DNA of 64,000 nucleotides from Haloferax litoreum (GCF_009674605.1 NZ_WKJO01000001.1:558001-622000), one strand, 5' to 3'. Counted from the first letter of the stretch, positions 43,114 to 52,276 are shown. Numbers and translations: made by a program. The notes: generated from the sequence alone by a model not told the origin.

Positions 43114-44070
43114 TTAGTACGTGTCGATGTCGATGCCGACCGAACAGACGTATTCGCCGCTGGCGACCTGTGGCAGTCGCCGGGTGCGCCAGAAGATACC
43201 GGCGTGGTCGGCGGTGACACGGGCTTTGAGTTGGCCGAACACGTCGGTGACTTCGAAGAGCACGTCGCCCGACGAGACTTTCTCGCCGAGGTCACGCTTG
43301 AAGCGGACGAGACCACCGGCGGGCGACCCGTACTGGTCGAATCCGCGGGCGCGAGTCTGCGCTTGGAGTTCGACGTCGCCGTCGACGAACCCGTATCCGC
43401 GCAAGACGTTGTGGACGCCTTCGACGCCCTTGCGGATGCTCTCTTCGTCCCACCCGACACAGCCCCCGAGTTCGGGGTCGATAGTCGGGATGCCGGCGTC
43501 TGGCCCGGCACGGGCGAGTTGGCCATCGGGCCCCTTCTGGTCGAGGACGTAGCCACACCCGAAGGTCTTGGCGAGACGGAGACACTTGGCGTGCATCCGG
43601 TGGTGACGGCCACAGCGGACCCGAACCTCGTCTATCATCCGACTGGTCGACCCCTGATGGAGGTCCAAGATGAGGTCGGCGCGCCGCGCGGCCTGAAACG
43701 TCGTGGCCGCGATGCGTTCCGACGAGGTACCTCGCTCGTCGCCGGGGTACGCACGGTTCATCTTCGTGTCGTCGATGGGGTTGCGGTGCTGGGCGACCTG
43801 AAACGCGTGGTAGTTGACGATGCCGACGACGAGAATCGCGCCGGAGAGTTCCGCAGGGTCGATTTGCGGGACGACGCGTTGGATGACGCCGACGCCGTTG
43901 AGTTCGTCCCCGTCCGAGGCGGCCTGCATGTAGAGCGTCTTCCCGGACGACGCGCCGTTGATGACGGCAACAGGCAGGCCGACGGACCCGCCGTCGCGCG
44001 ATTCACCCACCTCCAAGCGGCCCACGTCCATCTCCCCGGGGGCCGCACTCGCCGTTCCCAAGGTAATCAT
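43114..44070 (-). CDS. succinylglutamate desuccinylase/aspartoacylase family hydrolase
   Basis: A 318-residue M14-type zinc hydrolase. GLPVAVINGASSGKTLYMQAASDGDELNG is the N-terminal metal region (the typical GxHGDE is altered to ASDGDE). DTKMNRAYPGD is the RxxxPG motif. LILDLHQGS contains the His ligand. The C-terminal beta domain starts near residue 230. It removes an acyl group from an N-acyl amino acid or similar compound. The gap to thrC is 6 bp, so they form an operon. Confidence 0.85.
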   Translation of the reverse strand: MITLGTASAAPGEMDVGRLEVGESRDGGSVGLPVAVINGASSGKTLYMQAASDGDELNGVGVIQRVVPQIDPAELSGAILVVGIVNYHAFQVAQHRNPIDDTKMNRAYPGDERGTSSERIAATTFQAARRADLILDLHQGSTSRMIDEVRVRCGRHHRMHAKCLRLAKTFGCGYVLDQKGPDGQLARAGPDAGIPTIDPELGGCVGWDEESIRKGVEGVHNVLRGYGFVDGDVELQAQTRARGFDQYGSPAGGLVRFKRDLGEKVSSGDVLFEVTDVFGQLKARVTADHAGIFWRTRRLPQVASGEYVCSVGIDIDTY

Positions 44071-44195
44071 ATCGCGAAACTCGGACCCACCTCCCTTTAG
44101 GGGTTCGGTCCGGCGAGTATCGCCACGTCTCCGGTGGGTGGTCGAGGCGTCGAAAAAGCGGTGTCGCTTTGGTCACCCGGTCGTAACTGGCGAGT

Positions 44196-44486
44196 GTGAC
44201 AGACGACGTTCCCGAACGACCGCCTGCTGCCGGTCTCGTCCAGGCGCTCGACCTGCCGCGAAACGCCGCTATCGGCGCTGCCGTCGGTCTCGGACTCGCC
44301 GTCGTGGCCTACCTGTTCCGCGTGCTGGAACTGTTCGGGCCATTCGCGGGCACGCGCGAGTATCCCGTTCTTGGGCCGGAAGGCTGGTTTCTCATCCTCG
44401 CGTTCGTGCTCGCGTCGGCGACGGCACTCCTCGTGGCGACAGTGCTGACGCTCGTGTCGGCGTATCGGTTGAGTAAGACGCTCTGA
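44196..44486 (+). CDS. small two-helix membrane protein
   Basis: A 96-residue protein from a GTG start at 44196. Two hydrophobic segments occur at about residues 22-42 (NAAIGAAVGLGLAVVAYLF) and 62-90 (WFLILAFVLASATALLVATVLTLVSAY). A conserved GPEGW precedes helix 2. It looks haloarchaea-specific; no function is known. Its stop is adjacent to that of the convergent PhoU/TrkA-C gene. Confidence 0.7.
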   Translation: MTDDVPERPPAAGLVQALDLPRNAAIGAAVGLGLAVVAYLFRVLELFGPFAGTREYPVLGPEGWFLILAFVLASATALLVATVLTLVSAYRLSKTL

Positions 44487-45695
44487 TTACTCGTCGAACT
44501 CGCGTTCGTCGCCGACGAGTTCGCCGAGTCGTTCGGCCCCCGCGCGCGTCCCCTTTGCGATTATCAGGTCACGGCCGTGGAGTCGCGTGGTCGGCCCCGG
44601 CGAGACGACCCACTCGTTGTTGCCGGCGCGGCGAACCGCGATGACGCGCATGCCAGTTTCGGTCTTGACACGCCGGTCACCCAGCGTCGAGTCTGCGAGG
44701 ACACTCCCGGGCGCGACGCGCAGGCGGATGATGACCTCGTCGGACTCTTTGACTGCCGCGGCGACGACGGGGTGTGCGTCGATGCCGCGGAGGACACCCT
44801 CGGCGATTTCGAGGGCCGCGTCGCTTATCATCTCCGTCGCGCTGGCGAGTTGGACGAGGCCACGGAGGGAGACGGGGTCTTCGACGCGACTCGCTGCGCG
44901 GAGTGTCCACGCCTCGAAACGCGACTTTAGTGCGTCGACCTCCGCTTCGAGTTCTTCGACTTCTTCGGCGACACCTTCGCTGTCGAAGAGGACGGCACCG
45001 TACGCGAGGTCGACGGCGAGTTCGCTCATGTCCTTCATCAGGACGATGGAGTCGACGGCGCGTTCGAGGTCTTCGATGGTCGGTTCTTCGACCTCGGGTG
45101 GGTCGTACGGCGCTCCCGTCGCCGCCTCGTGGACGGTTCGAAGACCCTCGTCGCGGCCGCGGAGGAGGAGTACGTCGTCCGCGCGGAGGGTGGTCTCGTG
45201 GTCCGGGTTGGTCACCCACTCCCCCGCGCGGTGGATGGCGACGACTCGGACGCCCGTCTCCGTCTCCATGTTGATGTCGCCGAGTGACCGGCCGACGTAG
45301 GGAGAGTCCGGCGTGAGTTCACAGCGAATCGTCGTCTCGACGGCCTCGGGGAGGGCGGCGCGGATGGCGTCGGGGAGGCCGATATCTTCGATGACGACCT
45401 TCGCGATGTCGCCTGCGGCGTCCGAAATCTTCTCCGCAGCGCCGACGACACCGAGGACGGGTGCCAGTTCTTCTGCGTCCTCGGGACTCCGGGCGGCCAT
45501 CATCAGACTCATGCGCGCTTGCAGTTGCAGGATGTCCATCCGCTCTTCGAGGTCCAGCACCTCGACTGCGAGTTCGTCGTTCGCGTGGAGGACAGACGAG
45601 TACGAGAGGTCGATGAGTAACTCCGCCGTATCTTTCATCTCTGCGAGTACGGCCTTCACACTCACAGGCTCGTACTCGACGTCCTCCGGGTTCAT
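44487..45695 (-). CDS. tandem PhoU-like/TrkA-C regulatory protein
   Basis: A 402-residue soluble protein built from an internal duplication. Each half has a PhoU-like helical hairpin (VKAVLAEMKDTAELLIDLSYSSVL, and later LMKDMSELAVDLAYGAVLF) followed by a TrkA-C/RCK-C domain (DSPYVGRSLGDINMETETGVRVVAIHRAGEW, and VLADSTLGDRRVKTETGMRVIAVRRAGNNEW). RCK-C domains bind ligands that gate cation transport. No channel or transporter subunit is adjacent, so it probably controls one in trans. The start at 45695 (MNPEDVEYE) is preferred over 45749. Confidence 0.85.
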   Translation of the reverse strand: MNPEDVEYEPVSVKAVLAEMKDTAELLIDLSYSSVLHANDELAVEVLDLEERMDILQLQARMSLMMAARSPEDAEELAPVLGVVGAAEKISDAAGDIAKVVIEDIGLPDAIRAALPEAVETTIRCELTPDSPYVGRSLGDINMETETGVRVVAIHRAGEWVTNPDHETTLRADDVLLLRGRDEGLRTVHEAATGAPYDPPEVEEPTIEDLERAVDSIVLMKDMSELAVDLAYGAVLFDSEGVAEEVEELEAEVDALKSRFEAWTLRAASRVEDPVSLRGLVQLASATEMISDAALEIAEGVLRGIDAHPVVAAAVKESDEVIIRLRVAPGSVLADSTLGDRRVKTETGMRVIAVRRAGNNEWVVSPGPTTRLHGRDLIIAKGTRAGAERLGELVGDEREFDE

Positions 45696-46013
45696 GCGCC
45701 CGCCTTCACGACGTGACGGGAAAAGACTTGCCAGGAATATCGGTGCCACCGTTTCTCGACTAGTCCTACGTCGTCATCACATATGACATGGGCGGGCGAC
45801 CGAGTTGCGCGCCACACAGAGACACGCCCGCAACTGGTGATGAGACAACCCCATATAATAAGGGAATAAATTTCGACAACTGTCGAGAGCCCGTTTAGTC
45901 AGTTTGTGTGTCCAGAATCGCACGACAGCGCTCGTATCGTATGTGTATGCCGGTCGATAACATATGCAGGGAAACGATAACGCTTTTTTGATATGGTAAG
46001 CAACGTTCTGGGT
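45696..46013. other. intergenic with divergent promoters
   Basis: AT-rich block ATATAATAAGGGAATAAA near 45853-45870 and CTTTTTTGATATGG near 45981-45995 are promoter-like. The second lies about 25-30 bases before the citrate synthase start at 46014. No gene is seen. Confidence 0.45.
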
Positions 46014-47153
46014 ATGTCAGGCGAACTGAAGCGGGGGCTGGAAGGTGTGCTGGTCACCGAGTCGGAGCTCAGCTTTATCGACGGCGACGCTGGACAACTC
46101 ATCTACCGCGGCTACGACATCGATGACCTCGCACGCGACGCGAGTTACGAGGAAGTGCTGTATCTCCTCTGGCACGGGAAACTTCCGAATAGTGAGGAAC
46201 TCGACGCGTTCTCCACAGAACTCGCGGCGCACCGCGACCTGAACGATGGAGTTCTCGACGTTGCGCGCGAACTCGCCGAGCAGGACGAGTCGCCCATGGC
46301 GGCACTCCGAACGCTCGTCTCGGCGATGTCGGCGTACGACGAGGACGCAGACTTCGAGGACGTGACCAACCGTGAGGTCAACCTCGAGAAGGCGAAGCGC
46401 ATCACCGCGAAGATGCCGTCGGTCCTCGCCGCCTACGCACGATTCCGACGCGGCGACGACTACGTCGCTCCGAGCGACGACCTGGACCACGCAGCGAACT
46501 TCCTCTACATGCTCAACGGTGAGGAACCGAACGACGTTCTCGCCGAGACGTTCGACATGGCCCTCGTCCTGCACGCGGACCACGGGCTGAACGCCTCGAC
46601 GTTCTCCGCGATGGTGACCGCGTCTACCCTCTCGGACATGTACAGTGCAGTGACCTCGGCAGTGGGCACGCTCTCGGGGTCGCTCCACGGTGGCGCGAAC
46701 GCGAACGTCATGCGGATGCTGAAAGACGTCGACGACAGCGACATGGACCCCACGCAGTGGGTCAAAGACGCGCTCGAACGCGGCGAACGCGTCGCCGGGT
46801 TCGGCCACCGCGTCTACAACGTCAAGGACCCCCGCGCGAAGATTCTCGGCGAGAAGTCCGAGGCACTCGGCGAGGCCGCCGGCGACATGAAGTGGTACGA
46901 GATGTCGGTCGCCATCGAGGAGTACATCGGTGAGGAGAAGGGTCTCGCACCCAACGTCGACTTCTACTCCGCGTCGACGTACTACCAGATGGGCATCCCC
47001 ATCGACCTCTACACCCCCATCTTCGCCGTCTCGCGCGCCGGCGGGTGGATTGCACACATCCTCGAACAGTACGACGACAACCGTCTCATCCGGCCGCGTG
47101 CTCGCTACGTCGGCGAGAAGGACCTCGAGTTCCCCGCGCTGGACGACCGGTAG
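46014..47153 (+). CDS. citZ: citrate synthase
   Basis: A 379-residue enzyme condensing oxaloacetate and acetyl-CoA. MSGELKRGLEGVLVTESELSFIDGDAGQLIYRGYDI is the family N-terminus. ADHGLNASTFSAM and SLHGGANANVM supply catalytic histidines near residues 190 and 224, and VAGFGHRVYNVKDPRAKIL the third, with Asp in NVDFYSASTYYQMGIP. The ATG seven codons into the frame is used because a T-rich promoter is 25-30 bases upstream. A 2-methylcitrate synthase activity is possible but not indicated by neighbours. Confidence 0.93.
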   Translation: MSGELKRGLEGVLVTESELSFIDGDAGQLIYRGYDIDDLARDASYEEVLYLLWHGKLPNSEELDAFSTELAAHRDLNDGVLDVARELAEQDESPMAALRTLVSAMSAYDEDADFEDVTNREVNLEKAKRITAKMPSVLAAYARFRRGDDYVAPSDDLDHAANFLYMLNGEEPNDVLAETFDMALVLHADHGLNASTFSAMVTASTLSDMYSAVTSAVGTLSGSLHGGANANVMRMLKDVDDSDMDPTQWVKDALERGERVAGFGHRVYNVKDPRAKILGEKSEALGEAAGDMKWYEMSVAIEEYIGEEKGLAPNVDFYSASTYYQMGIPIDLYTPIFAVSRAGGWIAHILEQYDDNRLIRPRARYVGEKDLEFPALDDR

Positions 47154-47580
47154 AGACGACACGGGCACGGGTTCTTTTTGAGTCGCTGACGAGCGGTGCG
47201 TCTATCGTGTGATTTCCGTGAGGCAATGGTACGTGAGTCACCACTGTCCACTCCTGTCACAACTCTATCACGAGTGTCGCACACGAGTTGTTGTCCAATT
47301 ATCACATCAACGAATTAGCACTGAGACGACACCTGAATGACGAGCGTCATACGCCGAACTCAGGTCGCCGCAGTCTTGCGGTTTCACTTTCACCGCGGGT
47401 GGGGGACGTTTATATACATAGGGCGCAGAAACACAGTTGCACGTCACACGCGTGCATTCCCCCTTTCCCCCACATTCTGTTCGACGAGCGACGGCGCTCG
47501 ACGGCCATGTGAGTTGACAACACGCCGGTGATTGGAGACTATCCCGAACGATTAAACACGAATGGCGGCGATTCGTGACC
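47154..47580. other. long intergenic region with unassigned promoter
   Basis: About 430 bases between citZ and ilvA. A T-tract (GTTCTTTTTGAG) at 47169-47180 may terminate citZ. The ilvA TATA (GATTAAACAC) lies near 47550. No frame longer than 75 codons looks real. The remaining sequence holds the promoter at 47408. Confidence 0.5.
47405..47418 (+). promoter_or_regulatory. strong TATA box with no assigned gene
   Basis: GGACGTTTATATACATAG is among the best TATA matches in the window. A start site would fall near 47435, about 145 bases upstream of ilvA. The transcript could be an ilvA leader or a small RNA. Confidence 0.5.
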
Positions 47581-48792
47581 ATGCTCTCTCTTTCCGACGT
47601 TCGAGACGCCCGCGAGCGTGTCGAAGCGGTTGCTCGACGAACACCGCTCGATTACTCGCACACGTTCTCAGATATGACAGGTGCCGAGGTTCACCTGAAA
47701 CTAGAGAACTTCCAACGGACGGGGTCGTTCAAGATTCGCGGCGCGATGAACCGCATCACGACGCTGTCGGAAGACGAACAACGCGCGGGCGTGGTCACGG
47801 CCAGCGCCGGCAACCACGCACAGGGTGTGGCACTCGCGGCGACACGGGCGGGTGTCGACTCGAAAATCGTGATGCCGGAGTACGCACCCATCACGAAGGT
47901 AAAAGCGACAGAGCGCTACGGCGGCGACGTCGTCCTCTACGGTGCGGACTACGACGAGGCGCAGGCGAAAGCACACGAAATCGAGGAGGCAGAGGACCGA
48001 ACCTACGTCCACGCCTTCGACGACGAGTACGTGATGGCCGGACAGGGAACGATTGGCCTCGAAATCGCCGAGGACTGCCCTGACCTCGATACGGTCGTCG
48101 TCCCCATCGGTGGCGGTGGCCTCATCTCCGGCATCGCGACGGCCATCAAAGAGCAATACCCCGACGTTCGCGTCGTCGGCGTGCAGGCGGAACAGGCCTC
48201 CAGTGCCGCAGATTCGCTCGACAAGGGGTCGGTACAAGAAATCGACGAGGCTGACACCATCGCCGACGGTATCGCAGTCCGACGAATGGGGGACAAGACG
48301 TTCGACGTCATCCAAGAGCGCGTCGACGAAGTCGTCACCGTCTCAGACGAGGAGATTGCCGTCGCACTCATGTACCTGCTCGAACGCTCGAAGACGCTCG
48401 TCGAAGGTGCAGGCGCGGTGGCGCTGGCGGCACTCATCTTCGAGAAGTTCGACTTCGAAGCGGACGAGGTCATCGTCCCGGCGCTGTGCGGTGGCAACAT
48501 CGACATGAACACACTGACCACCGTGGTGATGCGCGGCCTCGTCGAGACAGGTCGGTACCTCAAGATTCGCACCGAACTCAAAGACCGACCGGGGTCACTC
48601 GAGCAACTCATCCAGATTATTGCCGACAAGAAAGCGAATATCTACGCGGTTCGGCACGACCGAACCTCGCGAAAGATTGCGTTGAACGCCACAGAGGTCG
48701 AAATCGACCTCGAGATGCGCGGCCCAGAACACGTCGATACACTCCTCACTGCGCTCCGTGGAGAGGGGTACGAAGTCGAAGTCCTCGACTGA
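47581..48792 (+). CDS. ilvA: threonine ammonia-lyase (threonine deaminase)
   Basis: A 403-residue PLP enzyme converting threonine to 2-oxobutanoate for isoleucine synthesis. The PLP lysine lies in LENFQRTGSFKIRGAMNRI near residue 50, SAGNHAQGVA follows, and the Gly-rich phosphate cup is VPIGGGGLISGIA. A C-terminal ACT-type domain (YLKIRTELKDRPGSLEQLIQIIADKKANI) suggests allosteric control. The ATG at 47581 is used rather than the GTG at 47575. Its enamine by-products are substrates for RidA, encoded 4 kb downstream. Confidence 0.92.
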   Translation: MLSLSDVRDARERVEAVARRTPLDYSHTFSDMTGAEVHLKLENFQRTGSFKIRGAMNRITTLSEDEQRAGVVTASAGNHAQGVALAATRAGVDSKIVMPEYAPITKVKATERYGGDVVLYGADYDEAQAKAHEIEEAEDRTYVHAFDDEYVMAGQGTIGLEIAEDCPDLDTVVVPIGGGGLISGIATAIKEQYPDVRVVGVQAEQASSAADSLDKGSVQEIDEADTIADGIAVRRMGDKTFDVIQERVDEVVTVSDEEIAVALMYLLERSKTLVEGAGAVALAALIFEKFDFEADEVIVPALCGGNIDMNTLTTVVMRGLVETGRYLKIRTELKDRPGSLEQLIQIIADKKANIYAVRHDRTSRKIALNATEVEIDLEMRGPEHVDTLLTALRGEGYEVEVLD

Positions 48793-48985
48793 GTCGGAGA
48801 TACCCGACAAAACCGAACATTCCAAAAGAGCGAATATACAGAATTCGAGTGTTTAACCCGGGGTACGATGGTTTTCAGCTCGTGGGAAACGGCGTGAGCA
48901 TTGACTACCCACAGTTCTTAGGTTCTTTTTGAGGCTCTGTCGGCACCTGCCGTCCGTCTCACCACGCTCAGACACCTCCCACACT

Positions 48986-50407
48986 ATGCTCGACCCAGTC
49001 ATAGCCAGCCGACTTCAATTCGCGCTCACCACCATCGTCCACATCATCTTCCCCGTGATGAGTATGGGTCTCGCGCCGTTTCTCATCTACTTCACGTGGA
49101 AGGACATTCGGTCGGACGACCCGGTGTACGAACAGTTGCGTCGTTTTTGGACCAAGATATTCGCCGTCTCGTTCGTCGTCGGGACGGTGACAGGCATCGT
49201 CCTCGAATTCGAGTTCGGGACGAACTTTGCAGCGTTCTCGACGGCCGCCGGCGAGTTGTTCGGCGGGCCGTTGGCCACCGAGGGGATGATGGCGTTCATG
49301 CTCGAAGCGACCTTCCTCGGTGTGTTCGTCTTCGGCCGCGAGAAAGTCTCAGACTCCCTCTACATGGTGTCAGCCGTCGCCGTCGGCCTCGGAACGTGGC
49401 TCTCGGCAGTCTGGATTCTCGTCGCCAACTCGTGGATGCAGACGCCACGCGGGTTCGAACTCGCGCAGGAAGGCGGACAACTCGTCGTCCTGCTCGTCGA
49501 CCCAATCGCCGCCTACGCCAACCCGCGGTTCCCGTGGATGTTCGTCCACATGCAGAACGCGGCAGTTCTCTCTGTCGCCTTGTTCATGGCCGGCGTCGCG
49601 GCGTATCACATCTGGCGTCGCGGTATCGGCGACGACGACGACAGAGAGGCGGCCCGCTTCTGGCGGAAGACGCTAAAAGTCGCCATCGTCGTCCTCCTCG
49701 TCACCGCACCGTTGCAGGCGATTCACGGGGACGCCTACGGGCGCCACGTCTACGAGACACAACCGCAGAAGTTCGCGGCCATGGAGGCAGTCTGGGAGAC
49801 GGATAGCTACGTCCCCGAGTACATCTTCGCCATCCCGACCAGCCTCGACCAGATTACCGACCCACGCGCCAAGGAACTGTTCGGCATCGGGATTCCCGGT
49901 GGCGCATCGTGGTTAGCCAGCGGCGGCGACCCACAGGCCGAGATTACGGGGCTAAACGAATTCGAGACGGAGGCACCACCCGTCGCCATCGTCTTCTGGT
50001 CGTTCCGCCTCATGGTCGCCGCGGGGTTCTGGTTCATCCTGCTCGCCTTCTGGGCCGGATACCGGTGGTTGACCGGCGACTTGTACGACGACGACCTGTT
50101 GCACAAGGCGTTCGTCGGGTCGTCGCTCCTCGGCATCTTCGCCGTCGAAGTCGGGTGGATTGTCACCGAAGTCGGGCGGCAACCGTGGGTCATCCAGGGT
50201 ATCTTGAAGACGCAAGACGGCGTCTCGCCGGGGCTGACCGGACTCGAAGCGACCATCACACTCGTCGGGTTCGCACTGGTGTACACTGGACTCTTGGCCC
50301 TCTACACCTACGTCGTCCGGCGCATCATCCGCGAGGGCCCACCGAGTATCGACAGCATCGAGACTGCTGACTCGCCCGCACCGAAGGGGGTGACTGGCGA
50401 TGACTGA
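48986..50407 (+). CDS. cydA: cytochrome bd ubiquinol oxidase subunit I
   Basis: A 473-residue membrane subunit. MLDPVIASRLQFALTTIVHIIFPVMSMG places the high-spin heme ligand at His19, with about nine helices. GREKVSDSLYMVSAVAVGLGTWLSAVWILVANSWMQTPRG is the conserved quinol region with GTxxSAxWI. WMFVHMQNAAVL holds a further heme His. The Q-loop segment is short, as in many archaea. Couples quinol oxidation to oxygen reduction. The stop overlaps the cydB start by 8 bases. Confidence 0.93.
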   Translation: MLDPVIASRLQFALTTIVHIIFPVMSMGLAPFLIYFTWKDIRSDDPVYEQLRRFWTKIFAVSFVVGTVTGIVLEFEFGTNFAAFSTAAGELFGGPLATEGMMAFMLEATFLGVFVFGREKVSDSLYMVSAVAVGLGTWLSAVWILVANSWMQTPRGFELAQEGGQLVVLLVDPIAAYANPRFPWMFVHMQNAAVLSVALFMAGVAAYHIWRRGIGDDDDREAARFWRKTLKVAIVVLLVTAPLQAIHGDAYGRHVYETQPQKFAAMEAVWETDSYVPEYIFAIPTSLDQITDPRAKELFGIGIPGGASWLASGGDPQAEITGLNEFETEAPPVAIVFWSFRLMVAAGFWFILLAFWAGYRWLTGDLYDDDLLHKAFVGSSLLGIFAVEVGWIVTEVGRQPWVIQGILKTQDGVSPGLTGLEATITLVGFALVYTGLLALYTYVVRRIIREGPPSIDSIETADSPAPKGVTGDD

Positions 50408-51398
50408 CTACGGACCCTTCGCGACCGAACCGCTGTTCGGTCTCCCGCTTCAGGACCTGTGGTTCGGGCTGGTGTTCTTCATCCTCGCCATGTTCCTGTT
50501 CCTCGACGGGTTCGACTTCGGTGTCGGCGCGTTGTTCGCCACCCGCGACGACGACGACGAACGCGAGACGCTCTTCGCCGCTATCGGGCCGTTCTGGGAC
50601 GGCAACGAGGTGTGGTTGGTCGTCTTTGGCGGAGCTCTCTTCGCGGCGTTCCCCGCAGTGTACGCCAATCTGTTCAGCCGTCACTACCTGCTCATGTTCG
50701 CCATCCTCGGGGCACTCATCGTCCGCGGCCTCGCCCCGGAGATGTACGAACAGCGCCACGACGAGACGTGGCAGACGTGGTGGGGACGGGCATTCGTCGT
50801 CGGGAGCGTGAGTGCGCCGTTCTTCCTCGGTCTCTTCGCCGCCCATTGGCTCCTCGGTATCGAGTCACTGGTGTCGCTACCGGGTGTCGTCGTCGCCCTC
50901 GCCGTCGTCGCACTCACCATCGTCGCCGGCGTCGGGTTCCTCGGTCTGAAGACGCGCGGTGAACTCCAGCGCGACATTGCTTCGTACGGGCCGAAGGCAA
51001 TCACTGCCTACCTCGCCCTCGTCGTCGTCGCGCTCGGATACCTCGTCGTGATGCGTCCTGACCTCGGTGTCCTCGCACCGATTCCGCTCGCACTCGTCGT
51101 CGTCACACTCCTCGCTGCCGGAGGATACGTGGTCGCGCTCCGTCGCGAACACTACACACTCGCGTTCGGGGCCGTCCCCGTCCTCGTGTTCGCCTTCGTC
51201 GGCCTCGTCGCAGCGCTGTTGTTCCCGATGATAGACCCCGCCGCGGGACTCTCCGTCTCGGACGCCATCGTCTCGGTACTCCCACTGAACATCATGACCG
51301 TCGCGACGGCACTGCTGTTGCCACTGGTGTTCGCCTACTTTGGCATCCTCTACTCGACGTTCAGCGGCCCCATCGACGCAGGTGAATCGTACTCCTGA
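50400..51398 (+). CDS. cydB: cytochrome bd ubiquinol oxidase subunit II
   Basis: A 332-residue membrane subunit with eight or nine helices. LQDLWFGLVFFILAMFLFLDGFDFGVGALFA is the family N-terminus, and GPFWDGNEVWLVVFGGALFAAFP is its signature. It shares an overlapping junction with cydA, so translation is coupled. CydX-like small subunits may exist, and the 68-codon gene at 51422 is a candidate. Confidence 0.93.
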   Translation: MTDYGPFATEPLFGLPLQDLWFGLVFFILAMFLFLDGFDFGVGALFATRDDDDERETLFAAIGPFWDGNEVWLVVFGGALFAAFPAVYANLFSRHYLLMFAILGALIVRGLAPEMYEQRHDETWQTWWGRAFVVGSVSAPFFLGLFAAHWLLGIESLVSLPGVVVALAVVALTIVAGVGFLGLKTRGELQRDIASYGPKAITAYLALVVVALGYLVVMRPDLGVLAPIPLALVVVTLLAAGGYVVALRREHYTLAFGAVPVLVFAFVGLVAALLFPMIDPAAGLSVSDAIVSVLPLNIMTVATALLLPLVFAYFGILYSTFSGPIDAGESYS

Positions 51399-51421
51399 AC
51401 ACACACTCCACACCAGAACCC

Positions 51422-51628
51422 ATGGTCACACTCCCCAACACCAAACCAACCGTCGAATCGCTCACCAGTCCCCTCACGCTCCTCGGCCTCGTCATGGTCG
51501 TCGTCAGCATCGCCGTCGCCGCCCTCGCGCTAAGCGACGGTGACGTCGTCACTGCACTCGGGATGGGATTACTGCTCGTCTCGGGAGTCCTCGCCACCGG
51601 AATCGGACTCTCCGGAGAGTCAGTCTAA
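51422..51628 (+). CDS. small membrane protein downstream of cydAB
   Basis: A 68-residue protein with two hydrophobic helices at about residues 19-38 (LTLLGLVMVVVSIAVAALAL) and 45-63 (ALGMGLLLVSGVLATGIGL). It follows cydB by 23 bp on the same strand, so it is probably cotranscribed and could be an oxidase accessory subunit. It is larger than bacterial CydX and not homologous to it by eye. Confidence 0.65.
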   Translation: MVTLPNTKPTVESLTSPLTLLGLVMVVVSIAVAALALSDGDVVTALGMGLLLVSGVLATGIGLSGESV

Positions 51629-51686
51629 CGCCCGACTGCGCCGCCATTCCCACCTATTTTATCACGCCGTGGCGAAATCTGCCGGT

Positions 51687-52073
51687 ATGAAGCGCGTCAT
51701 CGAGACGGACGAAGCGCCGGCAGCAGTCGGTGCGTACAGTCAAGCGACGACGAACGGTTCGCTCCTCTACACGGCCGGGCAGATTCCCCTGACGCCGGAC
51801 GGCGAACTCCTCGACGACGAAGACATCGCCACGCAGACCAAGCAGTCGCTCGACAACGTGATGGCCATCCTCGACGAGGCGGGCGCGGACGCCGGCGACG
51901 TGCTGAAGACGACAGTCTTCCTCGCCGACATCGACGACTTCTCGGAGATGAACGAGACGTACGCGACGTACTTCGACGACCAACCGCCGGCCCGGTCTGC
52001 CGTCGAAGTCGGCAACTTGCCGAAGGGCGTCGGCGTCGAAATCGAGGCCGTCGCCATCGTCGACGAGGAGTGA
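51687..52073 (+). CDS. ridA: RidA family reactive intermediate deaminase
   Basis: A 128-residue enamine/imine hydrolase. KRVIETDEAPAAVGAYSQATTNGSLLYTAGQIPLTPDGEL, then DVLKTTVFLADIDDFSEMNETYATYF and PPARSAVEVGNLPKGVGVEIEAVAI are the full family signature, with the conserved Arg in PARSAVEV. It hydrolyses the 2-aminocrotonate and 2-aminoacrylate released by enzymes such as threonine deaminase (47581). Forms a trimer in known family members. Confidence 0.93.
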   Translation: MKRVIETDEAPAAVGAYSQATTNGSLLYTAGQIPLTPDGELLDDEDIATQTKQSLDNVMAILDEAGADAGDVLKTTVFLADIDDFSEMNETYATYFDDQPPARSAVEVGNLPKGVGVEIEAVAIVDEE

Positions 52074-52276
52074 ACCGCCGAACCCGGTCCGCCCTCGCGT
52101 GGGGCGCGGTGAGTCTCCTCCTCGTGGGCGTCCTCGCACAGACTGCGACCCTCCTTGGCCTCGGTATCGAGGCGTCGTTCGGGGCCGTGGCAGCGGTTGC
52201 CATCGTCTCCGGAATCGTCGTCGCGTCTGTGACATACGTCATCGAGCCACGACTCGAACGGAAAGGAAGGGCTTAA
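52070..52276 (+). CDS. small two-helix membrane protein coupled to ridA
   Basis: A 68-residue protein starting with a GTG that overlaps the ridA stop (GTGA at 52070). Two helices: ALAWGAVSLLLVGVLAQTATLL and ASFGAVAAVAIVSGIVVASVTYV. The C-terminus is basic (EPRLERKGRA). The overlap points to translational coupling with ridA. No family is recognised. The tRNA-Ser promoter overlaps its stop. Confidence 0.65.
   Translation: MNRRTRSALAWGAVSLLLVGVLAQTATLLGLGIEASFGAVAAVAIVSGIVVASVTYVIEPRLERKGRA

Noticed and set aside
44070-44196. Possible extra gene between the desuccinylase and the small membrane gene
   Set aside because: Only 125 bases, promoter-like on both sides, no frame of note.
47288-47512. 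74-codon frame between citZ and ilvA
   Set aside because: It runs across the strong TATA box at 47408, has basic non-haloarchaeal composition and no recognisable domain.
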